The notes under the pieces are model-generated. The model had not been told where the DNA came from. It saw only the letters and a program-made list of their open reading frames with translations, and did not search any database. Of a stretch of 35,254 nucleotides of DNA, positions 29,609 to 35,254 are shown in pieces. Position numbers and translations under genes: made by a program. Every line of letters starts with the position of its first letter. The first letter of the stretch is position 1. Source of the stretch: a virus; IMG/VR virus record IMGVR_UViG_3300032084_002128, positions 1-35,254 of that record. One strand, given 5' to 3'.

Positions 29609-31225
29609 TCAATACATCACATCATCAGTTCCCGTACTTGGAAGGATCCGTTGTACCTTCTCGAACTTGGACCACTTCTTTTCAAAGGTCCCAAGGCTCT
29701 CCTGTGCATTCAATGAGATCAGGAAGGCTGCTGCTGTCCGTTCCAACTCTGCCTGACTATATGCTTGAGAAGAGTTCCTTGTCTGCTCTGCATGTCCCTG
29801 AATGATGTTGATCACACTCTTGGAGATATCCAATTCACTGAACAAGGTGAAGAACGTTGCTCTGAACTTGTGAGAGGACATCTTCTTCCACAATGGATAT
29901 TGCTTGCCTTCTCCAACCACTACTCCATTGGCTTTCTCAACAGGTGCTGACACCATTCTGTCCAATCCTGCATCCTTGCAATACTTGCGAAGCCTCTTGT
30001 TGAAGAGTTCTCTTGTCTCGTATTTGCCCTTGGCTGCTGCCCTTGCTTGCTCCAATCCCTCCAATTCTGGAATGCATACCCATGGATGAGGCTTCTTGGA
30101 TAGTCTGAATTTCAGTGCTCTGAACTTGATGTTCTTCTTCTCCATGGTCTCAAATGGGTAGTCCAATACCTTCTCTACATCACCGATCCTGACACCCGTC
30201 TTCATCATGCAGAATGCAATTGCTCTTGTGCTTCTTTGATCAGGGTCTTCTGGCACATACTGCTCCATCTTGATGATGTCATTTATTTCCAATGCCAGTT
30301 CCTTCTTGGTATTTGGTCTTGGAACAGCCTTCATCTTGTTGATGGATTTCTCATTGTATCCACATTTGTATACTGGGATCAAGGACTCTTCTGTGATGGT
30401 AGCTTCCATGATCTCCTTTGCTTCGTTCCTCAATTGAGAAGTGATCTTGTTGGCTGTATTGGCAGAGAAGAAAGAGGGAATTTGGATCTTCCTGTTGCCT
30501 TCTTGTCTTGTCTCGTTCTTCTGCAATACTTTGACCTTCACTTTGTATCCATCGAAGTTGTCAAGAGGGCTTCTGTCCACATACTTGATGTAGTCCCTGA
30601 ATGCGTTGAAGGTCTCCAAGGTGAAGCAGGAAGACATCATCTTGCCATCCTTCAATCCATTGCACTTGATCAGGCCCTGTCTTGCTGCTGCCTCAAAAGA
30701 GAGGATGTAGTTGCCATAGGACTTGAGCCTTCTGTATGTGTCAGGATCAAGATCCCTGATCTCTCCATTTGCCAATGACTGGAACCAATCATAGAACCAT
30801 ATGTCCTGCTCTTGATGGGCCTGCTCTATGGACTCCACTTGGACAGCACCCTCAACAATTCCTTGGTATCTGTTCTTGATGGAATTTGGGGTGATATCCA
30901 CTCCTTCTCTGATCATATCGTTGAAGTCCTGTGCAAGCTTTTCCTTGCATTTGTTCAGTGCATCTTCTACTGATCTGACCGTTGGTCTTTTCAATTTCTT
31001 GTCCCAGTCCTTCTGTTGAATGGTCAGTCCAGTTGCAATTCTTGCTGGCTTGTTGACCATCTTTGGAAGTTGCAGATAGGGTTGTTGGTTCCCATCAAGG
31101 TCCTTGAATGAACTGATCGTTCTTGATGCTTCCTTGTACCCGAATGAAAGGATCATAATGATGGAACAGGACTTGCTGTTCTTGGTCAATGTGACTTTGA
31201 TCTTGTCTGCTGTAATGCTCTTCAT
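29609..31225 (-). CDS. int: Tyrosine integrase, Bacteroidota phage type
   Basis: 538 aa from the ATG at 31225 (MKSITADKIKV); the frame runs 41 codons further upstream, but through the attP repeats. The N-terminal arm-binding part (about 1-130) is followed by a core-binding SAM-like domain (about 140-235) and the catalytic domain. Catalytic residues: R346 in TGVRIGD, H452 and R455 in SSHKFRATF, H478 in IQGHAE and the nucleophile Y489 in SSQAYSQ. It integrates phage DNA at attB. The attP-like region starts 75 bp upstream of its start codon. The tail-to-tail neighbour is the excisionase-like gene. Confidence 0.93.
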   Translation of the reverse strand: MKSITADKIKVTLTKNSKSCSIIMILSFGYKEASRTISSFKDLDGNQQPYLQLPKMVNKPARIATGLTIQQKDWDKKLKRPTVRSVEDALNKCKEKLAQDFNDMIREGVDITPNSIKNRYQGIVEGAVQVESIEQAHQEQDIWFYDWFQSLANGEIRDLDPDTYRRLKSYGNYILSFEAAARQGLIKCNGLKDGKMMSSCFTLETFNAFRDYIKYVDRSPLDNFDGYKVKVKVLQKNETRQEGNRKIQIPSFFSANTANKITSQLRNEAKEIMEATITEESLIPVYKCGYNEKSINKMKAVPRPNTKKELALEINDIIKMEQYVPEDPDQRSTRAIAFCMMKTGVRIGDVEKVLDYPFETMEKKNIKFRALKFRLSKKPHPWVCIPELEGLEQARAAAKGKYETRELFNKRLRKYCKDAGLDRMVSAPVEKANGVVVGEGKQYPLWKKMSSHKFRATFFTLFSELDISKSVINIIQGHAEQTRNSSQAYSQAELERTAAAFLISLNAQESLGTFEKKWSKFEKVQRILPSTGTDDVMY

Positions 31226-31299
31226 TGTATTGATGTTTGATTTGACTTTGATTTGACAATACCAATGTATGAAGAGAGAGGGGTTGCTCCTATTATATA

Positions 31300-31319
31300 G
31301 ATTGCATAAGATTGCATAA
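31300..31319 (+). repeat. attP arm repeats, left pair of GATTGCATAA
   Basis: Two perfect copies, 31300-31309 and 31310-31319, period 10. They probably bind the integrase arm domain. Confidence 0.7.
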
Positions 31320-31413
31320 AATTGGACACATAGCACTGAGCACGTCAATGGACAGGTTCATGGCTATATTGTCTGAAAGGCCTATCTGACAAGGGGTTGA
31401 TGAACAATAAAGG

Positions 31414-31469
31414 TGTCCAAGTGGACAGCAGAATTATTCCCAGTCGGGTCACTGATGTCCATGTGGACA
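31414..31469. promoter_or_regulatory. Pair of operator-like palindromes TGTCCANGTGGACA
   Basis: TGTCCAAGTGGACA (31414-31427) and TGTCCATGTGGACA (31456-31469), centres 42 bp apart, four helical turns. Two half-sites TGGACA lie at 31323-31328 and 31349-31354. They could be repressor operators or accessory sites for recombination. Confidence 0.55.
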
Positions 31470-31477
31470 AATGCTCT

Positions 31478-31502
31478 GAAAGCCCCTGTTGATGGGGCTT
31501 TC
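31478..31502. terminator. Strong hairpin, possible bidirectional terminator
   Basis: GAAAGCCCC and GGGGCTTTC form a perfect 9-bp stem, seven-base loop. The flanking T-run is poor, so termination is not certain; it may have a structural role in attP. Confidence 0.4.
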
Positions 31503-31542
31503 GTTGTATAAGGAGGATTTGTAAATGACAGGAGTTGTGAGA

Positions 31543-31564
31543 GATTGCATAAAAGATTGCATAA
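31543..31564 (+). repeat. attP arm repeats, right pair of GATTGCATAA
   Basis: Copies at 31543-31552 and 31555-31564, period 12, same orientation as the left pair 230 bp away. Confidence 0.7.
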
Positions 31565-31580
31565 TTGGAGGCTCAGATTG

Positions 31581-32168
31581 TTAATCAAGCACAAATTCAG
31601 GGTCATCATATTTGACCCTGTACATCAATATGTCTCTCTTCTTGCAATATTGATCCTTCATTCCATCTAGTTCTTGTTGCCTTTTTAGACCCTCTTCTCC
31701 ACCCCATATGGATCTGGATTCTGAGTGTCCGATCCCATCCCATTCAATGGCTGATCCATTCTCTCCTATCTCTGGAAGGAAGAAATCAAATCTCATTGCA
31801 TGTGGCATGTCAGGTCTTGACCTGTTGTATTCATATTTGATGTTGGAAATATCCAAGGCCTTCTTGATCGATCGTTCACCACTTGACATAGAAGGATCAT
31901 ATCCAAGAAAATCAGACCAACCATTCCAACCCTTGTTCTTGTATGTTCTCCATGCTGCAAATGGAATGTTGCTCGGTTTATTGTTGGTGTGCCACTGATA
32001 GAATTCTTCTCTTGATGAAAAGTTCAAGGACCTTACAAAGTCCCTTGAATCACTAAATGTGAAGTATCCATTGACCTTTGTTTCTTCTTTGGGTTCATCA
32101 TTCGTATTGAACAGTGAATCCAACATTTGATCCCATTCTGTTGTTGTTGGTAACCAATTGCTCTTCAT
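31581..32168 (-). CDS. VSR-like homing endonuclease with integrase-repeat module
   Basis: 195 aa. The N-terminal half (36-89, FSDSRDFVRSLNFSSREEFY, then NIPFAAWRTYKNKGWNGWSDFLG) matches the 'phage-integrase repeat unit', a short DNA-recognition repeat. The C-terminal half is a VSR/DUF559-like nuclease: E98 in GERSIKKAL, D128 in MRFDFFLP, E142 and D144 in IEWDGIGH148, and DQYCKKRDILMYRVKY. This combination occurs in free-standing phage homing enzymes. It stands between the head genes and attP; its stop lies 17 bases from the right arm repeat. Confidence 0.75.
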   Translation of the reverse strand: MKSNWLPTTTEWDQMLDSLFNTNDEPKEETKVNGYFTFSDSRDFVRSLNFSSREEFYQWHTNNKPSNIPFAAWRTYKNKGWNGWSDFLGYDPSMSSGERSIKKALDISNIKYEYNRSRPDMPHAMRFDFFLPEIGENGSAIEWDGIGHSESRSIWGGEEGLKRQQELDGMKDQYCKKRDILMYRVKYDDPEFVLD

Positions 32169-32198
32169 AATAGAATATAAGTCTTGATTGAGTCAATA

Positions 32199-32330
32199 TC
32201 AACTCTTCTCTTTTCTGTCTTTTTCAGCTTCTTTCTGCAACAGCTTCACTAGTGACAGATGTTTGTCACCAAGCTTCTTCTTGAGCAATTCCAACTGCTC
32301 TTGGGTAGGCCTCAAATTATAATCACTCAT
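32199..32330 (-). CDS. Small helical protein after the connector
   Basis: 43 aa: MSDYNLRPTQEQLELLKKKL, then a charged helix. The start overlaps the connector stop by one base (TGATG). Strong coupling supports it. Confidence 0.65.
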   Translation of the reverse strand: MSDYNLRPTQEQLELLKKKLGDKHLSLVKLLQKEAEKDRKEKS

Positions 32331-32836
32331 CAGGTTATTCCCATGTAGAATCCTCCACCCTCTGATGGGTCCAAGAAGTCATCTGTTGAATCTTTGTATG
32401 CAGGATAGTCATTGGCATTGTCGCACAAGAAGTCAATGGTCTTGGCTCTGAGGATCTCTGCTGTCTCCTTGATGCCTTCCATCACCCACTTCACTTCATC
32501 CAGATCTGCTGAATCATAATGCTCGTTCCTTGGTTTCATGATACCTTCATTGGCAGACTTGTATGCAGAGTGCTTGTGCCACTCATAGGAGGCATACTCC
32601 ACTGTCAGTGGTACCACATGGTCATTCATCAATGTTAAGTCCACAGAAGAGGTCAGAGTGCCTCCACTGATCTTGTTGTACAGGTCCTGATACAGGGAAG
32701 ATCCCAGTATTTTCTGGACATGAACTGTCTGTGCTTTATAGATCGCTACTTTCAAAGACTCATCTTGTACGTCCTTCTCAATGATGGAGTACTCCCTCAA
32801 TTTATCGGTTGATATGAATTTCACTTTTGTTGCCAT
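32330..32836 (-). CDS. Head-tail connector/adaptor-like protein
   Basis: 168 aa, mostly helical. KVAIYKAQTVHVQKILGSSLYQDLYNKI resembles the start of adaptor-type proteins of Bacteroidota phages (DUF6712-like, 'a-q--hI--iLG--Ly--l'). It follows the portal directly, as connectors do. Tentative family by eye. Confidence 0.6.
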   Translation of the reverse strand: MATKVKFISTDKLREYSIIEKDVQDESLKVAIYKAQTVHVQKILGSSLYQDLYNKISGGTLTSSVDLTLMNDHVVPLTVEYASYEWHKHSAYKSANEGIMKPRNEHYDSADLDEVKWVMEGIKETAEILRAKTIDFLCDNANDYPAYKDSTDDFLDPSEGGGFYMGIT

Positions 32837-32854
32837 GGTTCTTCTTTTTGTGTG

Positions 32855-34132
32855 TTAATCCTTCCTTACTTGTAGAGGATCTTCAATGACCTCTTCCTGT
32901 TCTTCCAATTCTGCTGGCCTTTCTGCTGTCAATGCTGCCTGCAATTCTTCATCGAACAACTTGAATGACTTGATCTCCAATTTCTCTTTGATCCCATTAG
33001 CTTCTACCAATTTGTTCAGCCCGTCTTCCAACACTTTCTGGAAGGGTCTGATGATCGTTCTGTCAAAGACTGCGAATGCAATAAGAAGCTGATCACGGCT
33101 CTCAAATTTGAATGTGGTATCTCCTAGATCCTCCAATCCAAAGAGTGCTCCATTGGTCACTTTGTGGGCTGCTCTGATCTTCCTTGATATGGTGTTGTTC
33201 TGATGAACAAATAGATCATCTGTGGAGATCGGCTCAATTCGCTTGATCTCTGCTACTCCACCACCCATCAGGAATACTTGAGAAGCATTCTCTGCTCCTT
33301 TGTGTGTTCCATCCAGTTGCTCTCTTATCTGTTCCATCTGCTCCTCATTTGGTTGATGTGAGAAGATGATGGCAAGGCTTGGTGCATAGCCGTTGTCAAT
33401 AGATGCGTTGTAGAATGTGGCAACCTTGTCATCCAAGGTGATCCAAGGATGGCATGGATAGTAGTCAGGCTTTGTGTACAGTTGCCTTCTGCTTTGTGCC
33501 AGTCTGATGTACAGAATGGACTCTACTTCTTCACTCTCAGAAGAGAACTCAGAATATGTCTTGACGTTCTTTGGAAGCTTGTTGGGTCCATCCCAGTTCT
33601 TCGAGATCATGAACCTCATGGATCCAGAATCTTTCTGAACTCTCATGTCCCTGTATGGAATGTGGTCAAGTCTTGCAATGGTCTTCCCATCCATTGCTCT
33701 CTCCACTTTCACCAAGCATCCTCCATGGACCTTCAAGTCCCAACTCCAAAGAGGAAGGAGTTCATTGAGGTTCTCTTCATTTTCGTTCTCTCCATCATTG
33801 TTCCTGATGAATTCTTCAAGACTTCCTTCTCCTTGCAATCCATCACCAACTATGTAGTCCACTATTCCTTGCAGGATGGAGTTGTGTTCAACTGATTTGT
33901 TCAACAGGTCTTCAACCACATTGGGAATGTTGTTGTACTTGCCGTTGTTGATGAATTTCTTTGTCTTGTCAAGGAATGCGAATGATCCCCCAATTGGAAG
34001 TGAATCCCACCCAGTGTTGTTGGGTGATTTCATATCAAGTCCGTTGTTGACAATTGCAACATATGGCTTGGCTGCCAGTTCCTTCATGGAAATAGAAGGA
34101 AGGTCCTCTCTCTTTTTTTTCTTTTCACTCAT
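32855..34132 (-). CDS. Portal protein
   Basis: 425 aa. The N-terminal part has the portal pattern: SVEHNSILQGIVDYIVGDGL (about 74-93), ELLPLWSWDLKVHGGCLVKVERAMDG (about 124-149), then LDHIPYRDMRVQKD. The stem/crown region contains TTFKFESRDQLLIAFAVFDRTIIRPFQ, and an acidic C-terminus (AELEEQEEVIEDPLQ). The portal is the dodecameric DNA gate joined to TerL during packaging. It is unusual in being separated from TerL by half the window, though this may be due to circular permutation. It is co-transcribed with 34135-34545 from P4. Confidence 0.8.
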   Translation of the reverse strand: MSEKKKKREDLPSISMKELAAKPYVAIVNNGLDMKSPNNTGWDSLPIGGSFAFLDKTKKFINNGKYNNIPNVVEDLLNKSVEHNSILQGIVDYIVGDGLQGEGSLEEFIRNNDGENENEENLNELLPLWSWDLKVHGGCLVKVERAMDGKTIARLDHIPYRDMRVQKDSGSMRFMISKNWDGPNKLPKNVKTYSEFSSESEEVESILYIRLAQSRRQLYTKPDYYPCHPWITLDDKVATFYNASIDNGYAPSLAIIFSHQPNEEQMEQIREQLDGTHKGAENASQVFLMGGGVAEIKRIEPISTDDLFVHQNNTISRKIRAAHKVTNGALFGLEDLGDTTFKFESRDQLLIAFAVFDRTIIRPFQKVLEDGLNKLVEANGIKEKLEIKSFKLFDEELQAALTAERPAELEEQEEVIEDPLQVRKD

Positions 34133-34134
34133 GG

Positions 34135-34545
34135 TCAGTTGTTCCAGACAATGACATCATCAACTCCACTATCATGGGTCACTCCACTCAATGAATGGGT
34201 TGCTCCTGACACATATGCATGGGATATCCCAAGTCTTTGTGCCCTGTCTATGGATGCCAGTGTGGATCCGCTTACAGGATAGAAGGTGAACTTGAACTGT
34301 CCATACTCAAGGTTGGCAGTAGATGCACTGAGATTTTCCCCTGATCCACTGAGAGTCAATTCAAATCTCTGATAGGATGCAGGGTAGGTACTAACATCAG
34401 CAACCATAGCCGTCTTTGTGCTATTGGTCTGCACATGGTACATGTCAATGGCATAGTTGCTTGTGACTGCTGTGAAGTACACATTGTCCCTGATCAAGGT
34501 GGGTGTCAATGTGTTCAGTACGTTCTTGTTCAAGATGAAGTTCAT
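34135..34545 (-). CDS. Small structural protein upstream of portal
   Basis: 136 aa, beta-rich. IRDNVYFTAVTSNYAIDMYHVQTNST and YQRFELTLSG...YGQFKFTFYPVSGS resemble the small beta-sandwich proteins often found near portal or tail-tube genes in Bacteroidota prophages. It ends next to the portal start and is 12 nt from promoter P4. Specific role unknown. Confidence 0.5.
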   Translation of the reverse strand: MNFILNKNVLNTLTPTLIRDNVYFTAVTSNYAIDMYHVQTNSTKTAMVADVSTYPASYQRFELTLSGSGENLSASTANLEYGQFKFTFYPVSGSTLASIDRAQRLGISHAYVSGATHSLSGVTHDSGVDDVIVWNN

Positions 34546-34556
34546 CTGTTCTTTAT

Positions 34557-34590
34557 TGGTAAATACCCAACAGGGTCTGGATATTCAGGT
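34557..34590 (-). promoter_or_regulatory. Late promoter P4 (portal unit)
   Basis: Minus strand: GAATATCCAG, nine bases, GGTATTTACC. The core lies 12 nt before the ATG at 34545 and follows a terminator. Confidence 0.6.
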
Positions 34591-34593
34591 ATT

Positions 34594-34623
34594 AAAAAAG
34601 CCCCATCCATTTGGACAGGGCCT
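34594..34623 (-). terminator. Intrinsic terminator after tail-tube-like gene
   Basis: Minus strand: GGCCCTGTCC pairs with GGATGGGGCT (G-U pairs included), loop AAAT, then six T. Closes the gene at 34655. Confidence 0.75.
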
Positions 34624-34654
34624 CTCTTATTTAGGGACTTGAGTTTGTTAGTTC

Positions 34655-35212
34655 TTAGCTCAATACAGAGTCTGCATCAAGTAGAGCTATTGCAACAGCA
34701 GAACTGATCTCCTTTGGAGGAGCGCTGCTTTGTTCGCTTACAGTGAATACTGTCTGGTTCGAATCGGTCAAATTTTGACCCCAATTCATTGCGCCAGCAG
34801 TCGCATCCAATCCTGCGAATGTACCAGTTAGCCAATAGCGCTGGTCAGCAGTTTTAACTATTGCAGTAGTTGTTCCTTCAAGTATGCCAAGTACTGATCT
34901 TCTTAGTAGATAATCATTCTTGAACAGGGTCAAAGAAAGGTCTGCTCTATATGCGATCGATCCGTTGTTGTCTCCATATTCTTGTTCAACATTGAAACTT
35001 CCAACACCTGATCGTTGTTGTACAGTTTTGAATGGTGTAGAAGAACCAGATACAATGGTTGCACCAGTTATTTGTCCATATGCATCTTCTGAAAATGTAA
35101 CAGCAGAAGCGATATGATCAAATTCCGCAAAGGAGAAAGTTGAAATACCACCTACGGCTTTGTCACATCCTCTTTTTATAGAATACAGTGGATTTACACA
35201 ATTAGTTGCCAT
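34655..35212 (-). CDS. Major tail tube-like protein
   Basis: 185 aa. The pattern of Bacteroidota phage tail-tube proteins is seen: CVNPLYSIKRGCDKAVGGIS (4-23), SFNVEQEYGDNNGSIAYRADL, IVKTADQRYWLTGTFAGLDATAGAMNWGQNLTDSNQT and SSAPPKEIS. The C-terminus (AVAIALLDADSVLS) is short. Its codons contain clearly more CpG-bearing triplets (GCG, CGC, TCG) than the other genes, and upstream there is no TATTTAT-type core. It may be acquired, expressed differently, or joined from another source. Confidence 0.65.
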   Translation of the reverse strand: MATNCVNPLYSIKRGCDKAVGGISTFSFAEFDHIASAVTFSEDAYGQITGATIVSGSSTPFKTVQQRSGVGSFNVEQEYGDNNGSIAYRADLSLTLFKNDYLLRRSVLGILEGTTTAIVKTADQRYWLTGTFAGLDATAGAMNWGQNLTDSNQTVFTVSEQSSAPPKEISSAVAIALLDADSVLS

Positions 35213-35254
35213 GATTTTTTATTTTTTAAGGTTAGTATTCAATTAGTATATGTA

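Larger units (their letters stand above)
31300..31564. other. Candidate attP region
   Basis: Four GATTGCATAA copies in two pairs flank 223 bp next to the integrase, holding two palindromes and a hairpin. This is the architecture of a phage attP with arm-type sites. I cannot tell the core crossover sequence. Confidence 0.6.

Noticed and set aside
31226-31348. 41-residue extension of the integrase
   Set aside because: It reads through the GATTGCATAA repeats; the family start fits MKSITADKIKV.
31382-31609. 75-aa minus ORF through the attP region
   Set aside because: It crosses arm repeats and palindromes and overlaps the 3' end of the nuclease gene in another frame; composition is not protein-like.

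Overview
The window is a phage or prophage genome segment, most likely from a temperate long-tailed (siphovirus-like) phage of a Bacteroidota host. The lineage call rests on family resemblance seen by eye: a tyrosine integrase with a long N-terminal arm/SAM-like region, tail tube, neck and hub proteins of the type common in Bacteroidota prophages, a small SPII lipoprotein, A-rich start regions with no strong Shine-Dalgarno sequences, and TA-rich promoter cores. No host flanks, rRNA, tRNA or CRISPR array is visible. The integrase lies in the interior, so the segment is probably a circularly permuted or cut phage contig.

Layout. (1) 1-16670, minus strand: the late operon, running from terminase large subunit (16626) through a tail assembly chaperone with a probable -1 frameshift, a tail-terminator/fibre fusion, a LamG protein, a neck protein, two large tail hub proteins, a fibre, the tape measure, an XkdF-like prohead protease and a scaffold-like protein, ending in the first 17 codons of a probable major capsid protein. 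(2) 16670-19560: an early control region with small plus-strand genes, a minus-strand lipoprotein, and several promoter-leader-terminator modules. (3) 19866-25253, minus strand: a tightly overlapped cassette (mostly ATGA start/stop overlaps) of a small-terminase-like protein, a GIY-YIG nuclease, membrane proteins, Cys4 mini-proteins and lysine-rich repeat proteins. (4) 25387-26519: small genes, including a spanin-like signal-peptide/coiled-coil/membrane protein. (5) 26580-29090, minus strand: an operon of an unknown protein, a sigma-70-like factor and an RuvC-intact TnpB whose start codon overlaps the sigma-like gene's stop. (6) 29101-31570: a HTH regulator or excisionase-like gene, the integrase, and an attP-like region with four GATTGCATAA repeats and two identical-class palindromes. 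(7) 31581-35212, minus strand: a VSR-like homing endonuclease, a connector, the portal, a small structural protein and a tail-tube-like protein.

The genes appear to be driven by two phage-specific promoter classes sharing the core TATTTAT: a bipartite late class (GGATATC-like box, about 10 bp, GGTATTTATCC) in front of structural units, and an early class (pyrimidine-rich tract plus CTATTTAT) in front of accessory units. I infer that the sigma-like factor at 27814-28518 may read the late class.

Most noteworthy: TnpB translationally coupled to a sigma-like factor; the bipartite late promoters with nearly leaderless starts; the repeated promoter-terminator-gene modules; a 69-bp duplication carrying a perfect DnaA box and the start of the HTH gene; and a small-terminase-like helical module repeated on a membrane-anchored protein. 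I recognised no endolysin and no DNA replication protein; they may be in missing sequence or unrecognised.
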